The notes beneath the pieces are model-generated. The model was not told the origin of the DNA and did not search any database. It worked only from the letters and a program-made list of their open reading frames with translations. From assembly GCA_016714745.1 (NCBI GenBank), contig JADKCG010000023.1, forward strand, positions 1 to 61,746: a stretch of 61,746 nucleotides of DNA, in the 5' to 3' direction. The position numbers and the translations under genes were made by a program. Positions 27,963 to 37,808 of this stretch are shown here, one piece after another; the first letter of the stretch is position 1; every line of letters starts with the position of its first letter. The stretch is from Elusimicrobiota bacterium. GTDB lineage: Bacteria; Elusimicrobiota; Elusimicrobia; FEN-1173.

Positions 27963-28632
27963 ATGGAACGCGACGAACGTAAAAAAGTATTGGAGCTCCT
28001 GTTGTGGATGACCGATCGGCCTTTGAAAGCGACGGAAATCATCCACATTATCGGGGACACTTCTTTCACCGAAATTGAACTGCGGGAAGATTTGAACGCC
28101 GTGGGTCGGGAACTGGATGAACGGCAAGCGCCCTACCATGTGGTGGAGGTGGCCCATGGGTTTCAGTTCGCTTCCCGTCCGGCGTTTAGCCAATGGGTGC
28201 GAAAACTGTATAAAGAGAAAACCGCCCTTCGGTTGTCGCCGTCGGCGTTGGAAACGCTTTCCATCGTGGCGTACAAACAGCCGCTGACCCGCGGGGAAAT
28301 CGAAGACATCCGCGGCGTGGACGTTTCGGGGACGTTGGAAACCCTGCTGGAACGGAAACTGGTGAAAATTGTTGGACGGAAAGAAGCGTTGGGGCGGCCC
28401 ATGCTCTTTGGCACCACCATGGATTTCATGAAACAGTTTGGACTGCGGTCCCTGGACGAACTGCCGCGGTTGGAAGAGTTGGTCCCTCCCGACGATGCGG
28501 GCCTCGCCCCGTGCCGCCGGCAGCGACAATGGCATCGACTTGGTTTCTCTTCCTGTTTCTCAGGAACCCTCTCTCGCTTTTGGTTCGGCCGATGAAATCG
28601 TTGTGGAAAAAGAGGAGAACGCCCATGCCTGA
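27963..28632 (+). CDS. scpB: Segregation and condensation protein B (frameshifted C-terminus)
   Basis: Winged-helix dimer that binds ScpA. Motifs: LRLSPSALETLSIVAYKQPL followed by TRGEIEDIRGVDVSGTLETL and GRPMLFGTTMDFMKQFGLRS, all typical of ScpB. Near 28505 the frame slips; the correct continuation is GSDNGIDLVSLPVSQEPSL and an acidic tail to TGA 28630-28632. The tail overlaps the galT ATG by eight bases. About 222 residues. Confidence 0.93.
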
Positions 28633-29638
28633 ACTTCGTCGTGATCCCGTGATTGGCCGGTGGGTGATCATCTCTACGGAACGGAGCCGCCGGCCGGGCG
28701 GGTTCAGTTCGATTCGTGACAACCAGGGATCTGTGCCCTGCCCGTTTTGCCCTGGAAACGAATCAAAGACGCCGCCTGAAATTTTGGCGTTTGGGCCGCG
28801 GGGACGCGCCCCCAACTCGCCGGGGTGGACCACCCGCGTGGTTCCCAACAAATTTCCCGCGCTTCAGATTGAGGGGGATTTGCATCGGTCCGGCGAAGAT
28901 TTGTTTGACCGCATGGACGGGCTCGGGGCCCACGAAGTCATCATCGAAACGGAAGACCACACCCGTCAACTGGAAAATCTGGACGAAAACCGCGTGATGG
29001 ACGTGTTGGCCAGCTGGCGGGACCGTATTGTCGATCTCAAAAAAGATCCCCGGTTTGAATATATCCTTGTTTTTAAGAACCGCGGCGCCGCCGCCGGCGC
29101 GTCCTTGGCCCACGCCCATTCTCAACTGATCGCCACGCCCATGGTGCCGATTCGCGTTAAGCAGGAACTGCGAGGCGCTGAAGAATATTTCGAACAAAAA
29201 GGGCGCTGTATCTTTTGCCAAATCCTTCGGGCCGAACTGGAAAAGCGGGAACGGGTGGTGGAAGTCAACGACGATTTTGCCGTGATCACGCCGTTCGCCA
29301 GCCGATTTCCGTTTGAAATGTGGATACTGCCGCGTTTTCATACCTCTGATTTTGAGGCGTCCACGGACGCGCAGTTCCGTTCGCTTGCGCGGACGCTTAA
29401 AAGCGTGATCGGGCGGTTGAACAACGTTTTGGACAATCCGCCGTACAACTTCATTGTCCACACGTCCCCTCTGAAAAACAGCCGGTTGGCTCATTTTCAC
29501 TGGCACATTGAACTGATGCCGAAAATTGTCCATACCGCCGGGTTCGAGTGGGGCGCTGGTTTTTACATTAACCCCACGCCGCCCGAACAGGCGGCCCAAT
29601 ACCTGCGCGAGGCCACGCACCGGTCCCATTGTCACGAG
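28625..29638 (+). CDS. galT: Galactose-1-phosphate uridylyltransferase family protein, apparently fused to GlgA
   Basis: HIT-superfamily nucleotidylyltransferase. ATG 28625 gives PELRRDPVIGRWVIIS, then zinc-site CPFCPGNE, the HAHSQ loop (AHAHSQLIATP), a second Cys pair in GRCIFCQ and the closing HFHWHIELMPK with the HxHxH active site. It exchanges UMP between UDP-sugar and sugar-1-phosphate; beside glycogen genes it may act on glucose-1-phosphate. No stop separates it from glgA: the frame reads YLREATHRSHCHE-VKILFAASE. Another frame there ends at TGA overlapping a GTG start (GTGA, 29639-29642), so one indel could turn a normal gene pair into this apparent fusion. The end given is the domain boundary. 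Confidence 0.88.
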
Positions 29639-31136
29639 GTGAAGATCCTCTTCGCCGCGAGCGAAGCGGTTCCGTTTATTAAAACCGGCGGGTTGGGCGA
29701 GGTGGTGGGCGCGCTTTCCGCTTCGCTTAAAACGGCCGGGCACGATGTCCGCGTTGTCTTGCCGAAATACCGGGGACTCCATCGCGGCGGTCCCTCTCTC
29801 TCTCTTCTTCCCTTCGAACTCAAAATCCCCATCGGCGCTGGCGAGGTGCCGGTGCGGGTTTACGAGGCGACTTTTTCGCCGCGGTTGCGCGCGTATTTGG
29901 TGGACAGCCCGGCCCATTTCGATCGCGAGGGCGTTTACGGGGAACCCGGCGGGCGGGAATTCGCCGACAACGACGTCCGGTTTATCCTTCTTTCCCGCGC
30001 GGTTTTGGAGATCGCAAAAGCTGTGGGGTTTTGCCCCGACGTCGTCCACGCCCACGATTGGCAAACGGGTCTCGTGCCGGCGCTCCTCAAAACGGTTTAT
30101 CGGGCTGACCCGTTTTTTAAACTGACGGCCTCGGTGTTTAGTATCCACAATATCGCGTTTCAGGGCGTTTTCCCAAAAGAAACGTTGGGCGCCGCCAATT
30201 TGCCTTGGAGCGAATTTACCGCGGAAAAACTTGAATTTTACGATCGCGTGAACTTTCTAAAAGCCGGGCTTGCTTACGCCCACGTCATTTCCACCGTCAG
30301 TCCCACGTATGCTTTGGAGACTCAACGGGAAGATTTTGGCATCGGGTTAGATGGGTTTTTGAAACGTCGGGCCGCGGAATATTTTGGCATTCTTAATGGG
30401 CTCGACACCCATTACTGGAACCCCGCGAGAGATCCCCATTTGGCACGGCGTTATTCCGCCAAAAAATGGTAGCGCGCGGTCGGTTTGCCGGGAGGACCTT
30501 CAACGGTGCGCCGGGTTGGAGGTGGATGCGCGCGCTCCGCTTTTTGGAATGGTCTCTCGGCTGGACCCGCAGAAAGGGTTTGATATCCTGTTGGACATCC
30601 TTGACGATTTTATTGGAGAGGGGTGCCAGGCCGTTTTCTTGGGAATGGGGAGCCCCGTTTTTCAGTCGGCGCTCCGCACGCTTCAACGCAAATATTCGGG
30701 CCGCGTATCGGTGACGACCGATTTCAACGAACCTCTGGCCCATAAAATTTACGGCGGAGTTGACCTCTTTCTGATGCCCTCCCGTTTTGAACCTTGCGGG
30801 TTGGGCCAAATGATTGCGCTTCGTTACGGCGCGGTGCCGGTTGTCACGCCCACGGGCGGGCTGAAAGATACTGTCGTCCCCGTGACGGCGGACAGCGGGG
30901 ACGGGGTCGGGTTTGTGGCGGACCGTGTGGACACCTGGGCCTACCGATCGGCGTTGCAACGGGCGGTGCGGCTTTTTCGGGAACAACCCGACGCGTGGCG
31001 GGCGTTGGTTCAACGGGGCATGGCGCTGTCGTTCGATTGGAAAGAATCGGTTCGGCGGTATTTGGACCTTTATCGGTTTGCGCAATCCAAAAAACGCGTG
31101 GAATCATTTGTGGAAGCGCCACGGAAAGGCCGCTGA
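29639..31136 (+). CDS. glgA: Glycogen synthase (frameshifted)
   Basis: GT5 ADP-glucose glucosyltransferase. From GTG 29639: KILFAASEAVPFIKTGGLGE with the ADP-glucose binding KTGGL, then DVVHAHDWQTGLVPALL and FSIHNIAFQGVF. The frame breaks near 30466 in an A6 run (SAKKW-stop); with one A fewer it reads RYSAKNGSARSVC and continues through GMVSRLDPQKGFD to the donor-site motif FEPCGLGQMIALRYG. Joined length ~498 residues, normal. glgC lies 24 kb downstream in the window. Confidence 0.93.
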
Positions 31137-31140
31137 TTTG

Positions 31141-32687
31141 GTGGTCTCGGCGCGGCGGGGGGCGATGGGGCTGGCGGTCCTGGGGATGGCGTTGTTTGTC
31201 GTTCATTCTTTAGTGGCGCGGTGGCAATGGGAACGGGATGCGGTTGTGGAACTGTGTGTCGATGGGGCCGAAATTGAATCGTTGACGGACCATAACGATG
31301 AGAGCACTTGGCGGTTGTTGGAAACGGTCAGGGAATCGGGGGTTTCCAGCGTGGCTGTTTATTGGGATCCCACCCGGCCGCTCAGCGACTTAATGGGCGA
31401 ATGGGCGCCGCGCGTCCCCGACGGCATGAGTTTGACTTTGCGGCCGGAACCGGTGCCCTTTTCTGACTGGGCGAGAGGCTGGCCGCGGACAGCACGACCG
31501 CTCAAAGAGGGCCCGCCGGTTCGCAACGTCCTTTTTTCCGGGTTGACGGTCATGGGGTATCCGGATCTATCGTTGGTCAAAGAATGGCTGGCTGTGACAG
31601 ACAGCCATCTCCCGTGGGTTGAGTTTGGGCGGCAGAGAGGAATGGCCGCTCTGCAGGCCGCGTTTGCGAACCGCGTTGTGCGGGCCCACAGTCTGACGGA
31701 GGAAGAGATGTTTTTGGCCAGCCCCTCTTCGGTTGTGGGGCGGTTGCGGCGGGCGGTGCGGGAACGCGGGGCTCGGTTCCTTTATGTAAGGCTACTGCCG
31801 GGGTTTCCTCGCGCCGAAAATGAAGCGTTTGTGGCGCGATTGGCCGGCGCGCTTCATGCCGATGGGTATCGGTTGGGTTCTGCTGTGGCGCGGTACGGGG
31901 ATTGGCCGGCGCCTCTTGTCCCGCTTTCGACCGGTCTCCGGCAATTTTTGGCTTTTTGTGTGGCCACGGGAATTCCTCTCGCGTCTTTTTTTTGGGCTCT
32001 GCGTCGACGTTCTGTGGTTCAGGCTGTGCTGGGGCTGGCGGGGGGGGCGGTGGCGGCCGGTCTTTTGGTGGCGGCGTTATTGGCCACTCCGTCGTTCGCT
32101 TTGGGATTCTCTGTTTTTCGGGGGGTCAAGTTGGCGCTTCTTCTGCCGTTGGGGATGGCGCTTTTTTCGCTTTATCGGGGAGACGAAATTCGGCATCTCT
32201 TGCAAGAAAATGTGACGGTCGGACGTTTGGTGTTGGGACTTTTTGTGATCGGATCTGTGGCCTATTTTGTCCTTCGCATTGGCCATGGCACGGTGGCGGA
32301 TGCTTCGGGCATGGAACTGCTTGTGCGGGGTCATTTGGAAACTCTCTTGGGGGTTCGACCGAGGTTTAAAGAATTTTTAATCGGTCACCCGTTGTTGTGG
32401 TTTGGGTTTTATCTTCGCTTACGGTTGGGGGAAGGGCGCGGGGTCCTGCCGTTGGGCCGACGTTCTTTCGCCCAGGCCCTGCGGTTCTTTTTCCACGACG
32501 CGCGTCCGTTTTTGCTCGCGGGGTTCATTGCGCCGCTTTCCATAGTCAATACCTTTTGCCACGCGCATACGCCGTTAGGGGTCTCTTTGGTTCGCACTTT
32601 CCACGGAGTGTGGATGGGGGCGTGTTGGGCGGGCTCTTGATCGTGGGGTTCCGGTGGGCCGAGCGTCGGTGGCACAAAATCCCTTAA
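31141..32687 (+). CDS. DUF5693 family membrane protein (frameshift near the end)
   Basis: GTG 31141, four bases after the glgA stop, gives a protein with one N-terminal membrane helix (GLAVLGMALFVVHSLVA), an exported ~220-residue domain (LTDHNDESTWRLLETVRESG, ALRPEP-type segments) and a C-terminal half with seven or more membrane segments. The frame slips near 32625; the alternative reads GGLLIVGFRWAERRW to TAA 32685-32687. DUF5693 genes are commonly followed by csaB, as here. A role in cell-wall polymer pyruvylation or export is inferred from this pairing only. The stop codon merges with the first base of the repeat that follows. Confidence 0.78.
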
Positions 32688-32892
32688 CCGGGATTCCCCG
32701 GTTGGCACAGGGCGACCGTGGGCAGGGGCCGGAACAGAATTTTCCAACCCTCCCGGACGGAAATACTCAGTCCTCTGAAATTTCAAGGTTAACCGGGATT
32801 CCCCGGTTGGCACAGGGCGACCGTGGGCAGGGGCCGGAACAGAATTTTCCACCCTCCCGGACGGAAATACTCAGTCCTCTGAAATTTCAAGG
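32684..32892 (+). repeat. Two tandem copies of the ~105-bp interspersed repeat
   Basis: Units 32684-32788 and 32789-32892 are nearly identical to each other (one base lost in the second), more so than to the pair at 18712-18920, pointing to local duplication. They lie exactly between the DUF5693 stop codon and the first recognisable csaB codons. Confidence 0.92.
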
Positions 32893-32895
32893 TTA

Positions 32896-33888
32896 AGCCC
32901 GCTTCTTCTGGCGGGGTATTTTGGGTTTGGCAATGCGGGCGATGAGATGATTCTTCGTCTTATTCAGGCTCGGCTGGGGGAGGCGGCGGTTTTGGCGGGG
33001 CCGCTTTATGCGGCGGAGGGCGCTGTCCCTCGGTTTCATCCCTTTAAAGTTTTTTTGGCCATTCGGCGGTCTGGCGCGCTGATTTTGGGTGGGGGGGAAC
33101 TGTTTCAATCGCGCACGAGCGTGCGAAGTTTGCTTTATTACTGGGCCCTTCCCGTTTTGGCCCGCGTGTTGGGCCGGCCGGTGATGGGGTTCAGTTTAGC
33201 GTTGGACCCGGACATGGGGTTTTGGGGTCGGTGGGGGACCGCTTTTGTTTTGCGTGGGGCAAAAAAACTTTGGGTGCGGGACGAACCCTCTCTGGGTTTC
33301 CTGGCCGGTCAGGGTGGCGACGTTCGACGGATGCCCGACGTGGTTTGGGCATGGCCTGTCTCGAAAAAAAAACCGTCTTCATCGCTTCGGCGGGTGTTGT
33401 GGATTCCTCGATTATCGGCGTTGGCTCAGGCTGACCTACCGACGGTTTTTGGGTCTCTCCCTCGCGCCATCGAACAGGGGCTCTTGGCGTTTCATCCTTC
33501 TGAAGATGGACCGGCTTTGGGACGGTTCCGCGATGGGTTGGGGATGTTTCATCGATTGGAAACCTGGAAAGACCCCGCGGATATTTTTGAGCGGATCTCG
33601 AAATACGACGTGGTGGTGACCATGCGCTATCACGGTTTGGTGGCCGCGGTGTTGGCCGGTCGGCCTGTGGTGGCCATCCCCGGCCATGGAAAAGTGTTGA
33701 ACCTGGCGCGGGAACTGAACGTGCCCACGGTCGACCCCGCCGCCGTGTCAACGACGGATTGGTTTGGCGTGATTCGGCGCGCGTTCGAGGCGGGCGCGCC
33801 TTCCGCGGGGGATCGACCGGCTCGCGCGGCCGCCGCGTTAGAAGAAATGGCCCGCGCGGTCGCCGATCTTCCGCTTCATAATTGCTAA
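32896..33888 (+). CDS. csaB: Polysaccharide pyruvyl transferase CsaB, start codon not evident
   Basis: CsaB transfers pyruvate ketals to wall polymers, which then anchor SLH-domain surface proteins. The conserved N-terminus LLLAGYFGFGNAGDEMILR begins at ~32902, but upstream in that frame there is no ATG, GTG or TTG before the repeat; ATG 32947 would delete the GFGNAGDE glycine-rich loop. Later motifs: GALILGGGELFQ, GRPVMGFSLALDP, KYDVVVTMRYHGLVAAVLAG (family hallmark MRxH) and PVVAIPGHGKV. The repeat pair seems to have replaced or displaced the native start region; alternatively a frameshift hides a start inside the repeat. Full-length otherwise (~331 residues). Confidence 0.85.
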   Translation, partial: SPLLLAGYFGFGNAGDEMILRLIQARLGEAAVLAGPLYAAEGAVPRFHPFKVFLAIRRSGALILGGGELFQSRTSVRSLLYYWALPVLARVLGRPVMGFSLALDPDMGFWGRWGTAFVLRGAKKLWVRDEPSLGFLAGQGGDVRRMPDVVWAWPVSKKKPSSSLRRVLWIPRLSALAQADLPTVFGSLPRAIEQGLLAFHPSEDGPALGRFRDGLGMFHRLETWKDPADIFERISKYDVVVTMRYHGLVAAVLAGRPVVAIPGHGKVLNLARELNVPTVDPAAVSTTDWFGVIRRAFEAGAPSAGDRPARAAAALEEMARAVADLPLHNC

Positions 33889-33961
33889 AATACCTATTCG
33901 ATTTGGATGCGGGCCTCCTGCCTGTTGGGAAGGAAACGTGTGATTTTTAAAATCGTTTAGG

Positions 33962-34769
33962 ATGGGCACCCCCTTGCCGAACCCGATGATTAAGAAAAAA
34001 ATTGAGTCTTTTTGGCCCCCATTGTTGCGGCGCGTTTCGGCGCCTAATAAACAGGGGGGTGCCTTTTTACGGGACTCTTTTTCTGTTGGCGGTGACGGTG
34101 GGGGGTGGGTTTTCGTTGGGGCGGAACACCCGCCACCTGGTGAACGGATTTTTGGCCCGGGAATATTCTGATTTCAAGTGCGATGTTTTTTTGACGGAAC
34201 ACGCGGACCGTTCCTTTTTGGAAGAGAGGTTCCTCTCGTCCCCGGGGGTTCGGTCGGTTCGGTTTGTGACTCGGGAAGAGGCGTTGGGCCGCGCCCACGA
34301 TGACCCCGCGCTTGTGGACAGTTTGAAACTGATCGTTCGTAATCCCTTGCCGGAATCGTTTGAAGTGGTGTGGGATCCCTCCTTTTTGACGCCTGCTCTT
34401 CTTAATCCCGCGGCGGAAATATGGGAACGGTTAGACGGGGTGGTGCGCGTGGGATACGATCGCTCGCGGTTGGAGCGGATCGCGTTGCTCGCGCGAGTGA
34501 AAAATGAAATGGATGTGTTTGATTCGGTTCTTTTATGGGGAACTCTTGCGGCGGTGGGGGTCGGGATGGGGGTTCTCCTTTTTTCCTGGACAGTGCCGTT
34601 GTTGGCGGGGTTTCCGGCGGGGAGTGTGTTCGTGGGGGCGTTGGGGGGAGTGTTGGGCGCGTTGACCGTTTGGTTGTGGGTGGGGGCGTGGGAGCCTGCG
34701 GGTCTTTTGGCCGGCGGGGGGGCGGGACTTTTAGGGGGGCTCATTCGGGCGGGGGTTCGGAAGGGATGA
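33962..34769 (+). CDS. ftsX: FtsX-like cell division membrane protein (frameshifted N-terminus)
   Basis: ATG 33962 (or 33986) gives MIKKKIESFWPPLLRR, after which the frame slips in a G6 run near 34057 and continues GTLFLLAVTVGGGFSLG, the first membrane helix. An extracytoplasmic domain follows with FLSSPGVRSVRFVTREEAL, a signature of FtsX ECD, then three C-terminal membrane segments (SVLLWGTLAAVGVGMGVLLF and two more). About 268 residues. FtsX normally pairs with the ATPase FtsE to activate peptidoglycan hydrolases; ftsE is absent here, and the gene is coupled by ATGA to an EnvC-like partner. Confidence 0.83.
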
Positions 34770-35932
34770 CGCGACGAGGTCGGGCGGGGGTCGCCTTCCT
34801 CTTGGTGTTGGCTGGGGCGGCGTTGTCTTTGGCGAAGGAATCAGTGAAGGCGAAGCAGGACAGCTTAAAAAAAATACAGAGCGAAATTGACCTAAAGAAT
34901 CGTGAGAAAAAGAGCGCCGCTCGACGGGCGCGGGAATTGCGCGAGGAAGTGGATCGCATTTCAACCGAATTGTTCAGCGCGCGGAAATCTTTGGTCGATG
35001 CGGACGCGCGGTTGTTGAAAGCGGAGAAGACCCGCGCGGAGGCCGAATCGCGGCTGTTTGCGTCTCAGCAAGATTTGAGCGAGTGGCGGGAACGGTTGTC
35101 TGTGGCGGTTCGGGGATATTACATTCGGCGGTCTGTTTCGCCGGAAGGATCGATCTCCGCTTTGGCCTATGAACGGGCGCTCCTGTCGGACCGGGCGGCC
35201 AGTCTTTCGTTTGCGTTGCAAAACCATCGGAACGTCCAATCTCTTCGCGATGACTTGGCGTCGGCCGAGGAAGATTTGCGGCGCGTTCGGTTAGACAAGC
35301 AACGGGAACAACGCCGTGCCGAATTGGCCCAAAGCCGCATGAAAGACCTTCAGAAAACGGCGGAGGGGCGGCGATTGGTGTTGGATCGGGAAATCAAAGA
35401 ACTGAACGCTTCCGCCAAACGTTTTGAAAAAATGATTGCCGACCTATTGTTGAAAGAGCGGCAAGCCCAGGCCCGGGCGGCGAAAAAAGCCAAAACGGAA
35501 CGGGCGCCCGTTGTGGCGCGTGGGACAGGACAAAAATGGCGTGGCAAGTTGCCCTGGCCTGTGCCGGGGGCGGTGGTGGGAAAGTTTGGCCGGACAGTGA
35601 ACGCCGATCGCGGCGCCCCCACCATCTCTAACGGCGTGACGCTTCGTACGGGGCCGGATGTTGCTGTTAAGGCGGTTCAGGGGGGAGAGGTGTTGTTTGC
35701 CGGGCCGTTTATGAACTACGGTTTAATGGCCTTGATGAGCCACCCGGACCATGTGCACACGATTTATGCTCATTTGGGGGGGCTTCAAGTGGTGCGCGGG
35801 CAGAAAGTGTTGGCAGGCGACCCCGTGGGAAGTCCGGGACGCGACGAGAAGGGGCGACCTATGATGTACTTTGAACTTCGCGTTGACGGTGAGCCGGTGA
35901 ACCCCGAGGCGTGGTTAGGTTCTGTTTATTAA
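34766..35932 (+). CDS. EnvC-like coiled-coil/LytM protein with degenerate active site
   Basis: ATG 34766 with a signal peptide (RAGVAFLLVLAGAALSLA), ~230 residues of coiled coil (SEIDLKNREKKSAARRAREL onward) and a C-terminal M23/LytM domain (~265-388). The zinc site is degraded: the first motif reads NGVTL in place of HxxxD, and GRPMMYFELR replaces the HxH of GPHLHFE, though HTIYAHL is kept. Such inactive LytM domains occur in EnvC, which activates amidases under FtsEX control through its coiled coil. Gene coupling to ftsX fits that role strongly. Confidence 0.88.
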   Translation: MTRRGRAGVAFLLVLAGAALSLAKESVKAKQDSLKKIQSEIDLKNREKKSAARRARELREEVDRISTELFSARKSLVDADARLLKAEKTRAEAESRLFASQQDLSEWRERLSVAVRGYYIRRSVSPEGSISALAYERALLSDRAASLSFALQNHRNVQSLRDDLASAEEDLRRVRLDKQREQRRAELAQSRMKDLQKTAEGRRLVLDREIKELNASAKRFEKMIADLLLKERQAQARAAKKAKTERAPVVARGTGQKWRGKLPWPVPGAVVGKFGRTVNADRGAPTISNGVTLRTGPDVAVKAVQGGEVLFAGPFMNYGLMALMSHPDHVHTIYAHLGGLQVVRGQKVLAGDPVGSPGRDEKGRPMMYFELRVDGEPVNPEAWLGSVY

Positions 35933-35983
35933 ATAACTTTTCTGTTTTTATAAGGGGAATAAGAGATTAAGGAGAAATTGACC

Positions 35984-37240
35984 ATGAAAAGACGGACGGT
36001 TTTGTTTTCTGTTCTGGTTTTAGGTTTCGCAGGGACGGCGTTTTTGCCGCCGGTGCGGTCGGCGGTGGACGAAACGTATCAGCAAATCGCTTTGGTGGTG
36101 GACGTTCTTCAACATATCCGGGAACAATATGTGGAAGATGTGGACCAGAAAAAATTGATTTACGGCGCGGCCGCCGGGATGGCGCGGACCTTGGACCCGT
36201 TCAGTCAATTCATGGAACCCGACGATCACAAAGAAATGAAAACCGAAACCCAGGGGCAGTTCGGGGGGCTCGGGATTCGGATCGCGGTGCGGGACGGGTG
36301 GTTGACGGTGATTACCCCCATGCCCGAAACTCCGGCTTACCGGTTGGGGATTTTGCCCGGAGACAAAATCGTTAAGATCGAAGGGGACGTCACTCAGGGG
36401 TTGGCCGTGGAAGACGCGGTTCAACGGTTGCGCGGCAAACCAGGCACCAAAGTGTCCATCACCATCATGCGCGAGGGCGACAAAGAACCCCGCGATTTCA
36501 CCATTACGCGCGAAATCATCAAGATCCTCAGCGTTCGGTCCGCCCTGTTGGAGGGCAACATCGGGTATGTGAAATTGAACGAGTTCATTGAAACCAGTCA
36601 AACGGACATGCGGAAAGCGCTTAAAGAACTGAAAGAAAAGGGAATGGCGTCTTTGGTTTTGGATTTGCGCAACGATCCCGGCGGTCTATTGACTTCGGCG
36701 GTGGACGTGACCAAATTGTTCGTGGGCGATTCCAAAATTGTTGTGTATACCCAGGGTCGGGCCCAACCCCGTCAGGACTTTTTCGCCGACAGCCACGCGC
36801 CGTTCAGCGATATCCCGATGGCGGTGCTTGTCAATGGGGGGTCCGCCTCCGCCTCTGAAATTGTGACGGGGGCGTTGCAGGACCACAAGCGGGCTGTGAT
36901 CATCGGGTCCGAAACCTTTGGCAAAGGGAGCGTGCAATCGGTGATCCCCTTAGACGACGGTTCGGCCCTTCGGTTGACGGTGGCCAAGTATTATACCCCC
37001 AACGGCCGGTCCATTCACCGGGACGAAAAAACAAAGGTGGGCGGCATCACCCCCGATATCGTGATCCCTGTCTCCAAAGAAACCGAATCCAAATTATACA
37101 TTCAGGGCGACGAGATTTATTCCAAGGACAAGGCCCCCCAATCGGTGGTGAAAGAGGCCGACCGTGTCAAAGACGAAGTGTTGGAGCGCGCGACGCAGAT
37201 TTTGAAAGCCGAAGCGGTCTTTCAAGGGATGAAAAAGTAG
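35984..37240 (+). CDS. ctpA: Carboxy-terminal processing protease (S41)
   Basis: Periplasmic serine protease of 418 residues. ATG 35984 follows AAGGAG at nine bases. Signal peptide (VLFSVLVLGFAGTAFLPP), PDZ domain (~85-170; GGLGIRIAVRDGWLTVITPM, PGDKIVKIEG), then the S41 core: LVLDLRNDPGG, the catalytic Ser in NGGSASASEIV and the Lys in IGSETFGKGSVQ. CtpA trims exported proteins and regulates murein hydrolases, in line with the EnvC and FtsX genes upstream. Frame intact; terminator follows. Confidence 0.95.
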   Translation: MKRRTVLFSVLVLGFAGTAFLPPVRSAVDETYQQIALVVDVLQHIREQYVEDVDQKKLIYGAAAGMARTLDPFSQFMEPDDHKEMKTETQGQFGGLGIRIAVRDGWLTVITPMPETPAYRLGILPGDKIVKIEGDVTQGLAVEDAVQRLRGKPGTKVSITIMREGDKEPRDFTITREIIKILSVRSALLEGNIGYVKLNEFIETSQTDMRKALKELKEKGMASLVLDLRNDPGGLLTSAVDVTKLFVGDSKIVVYTQGRAQPRQDFFADSHAPFSDIPMAVLVNGGSASASEIVTGALQDHKRAVIIGSETFGKGSVQSVIPLDDGSALRLTVAKYYTPNGRSIHRDEKTKVGGITPDIVIPVSKETESKLYIQGDEIYSKDKAPQSVVKEADRVKDEVLERATQILKAEAVFQGMKK

Positions 37241-37242
37241 GG

Positions 37243-37264
37243 GGGGGGCCTTCGCCCCCTTTTT
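37243..37264 (+). terminator. Rho-independent terminator after ctpA
   Basis: GGGGGCC-TTCG-CCCCC stem-loop followed by TTTTTT, directly after the ctpA stop. The next ATG is at 37269, so that gene either relies on read-through or has a promoter overlapping the terminator. Confidence 0.75.
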
Positions 37265-37268
37265 CACA

Positions 37269-37757
37269 ATGCGGCCACAGAGGAAAAACTTTGGGGGTGT
37301 GCTTTGGGATGCGTTTATTATTGGGGTTCTTTGCGTGGGGGCTTTTTTTGCTTGGCGGAATTGGGATCGCTGGAAAGGGGTGTTGGCGAGAATCCCCGGC
37401 ACCTCAACGCCGTCGCCATCGCACGCTCGGCCTGTTGAGGTTCATTTGGATCGCCAGAGCGCTTTGGCGCAAAACCGCGTCCGTCAGTTTTTGGCGGATT
37501 CGGGCGTGGGCGACAAGCACATCGTCTCCTGTTTTAACGAACAAAAAAAGGGCGGCGGGGCCACCTGGTTGGAAGCCACGATGGAAATTTCCCGACCGAA
37601 AGCGTTTCAGTCCGGCGCTTTTTTAAAAAGCGTCCTCGTCTTTTTGGCTCAGAGCGATTTGGCTCTGATGCGGGATGAGACGAAGGAGGGGACGTGGACG
37701 TTGGAGTTTGGCGATCGTGAACATGTGTTTCAACGGTTGGTGATTCGGGATAAGTAA
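37269..37757 (+). CDS. Membrane-anchored protein of unknown function
   Basis: 162 residues: a short basic N-terminus, one membrane helix (WDAFIIGVLCVGAFFAW), then a soluble domain beginning after a Pro/Ser-rich linker, with mixed alpha/beta character (RQFLADSGVGDKHIVS, FLKSVLVFLAQSDLALM). No family recognised. It sits between ctpA and tsaD and may be an envelope protein of the same operon. Confidence 0.7.
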   Translation: MRPQRKNFGGVLWDAFIIGVLCVGAFFAWRNWDRWKGVLARIPGTSTPSPSHARPVEVHLDRQSALAQNRVRQFLADSGVGDKHIVSCFNEQKKGGGATWLEATMEISRPKAFQSGAFLKSVLVFLAQSDLALMRDETKEGTWTLEFGDREHVFQRLVIRDK

Positions 37758-37808
37758 TTTCCTCCATTTGTCGTGTCTTCTGGGATATTTTAAAGGCGGC
37801 ATCTGATT

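Noticed and set aside
28763..30148. Long open frame of 461 codons on the minus strand opposite galT-glgA
   Set aside because: It lies antisense to two unmistakable enzymes; its composition (His/Arg/Pro/Gly-rich, no motifs) is that of a GC-rich shadow frame. The same applies to many long minus-strand frames, for example 7333-7845 opposite queC.
32654..32896. An 80-codon gene across the tandem repeats
   Set aside because: The frame is just the repeat translated twice (GIPRLAQGDRGQGPEQNF), shifts phase between units, and equivalent frames appear at the other repeat copies.
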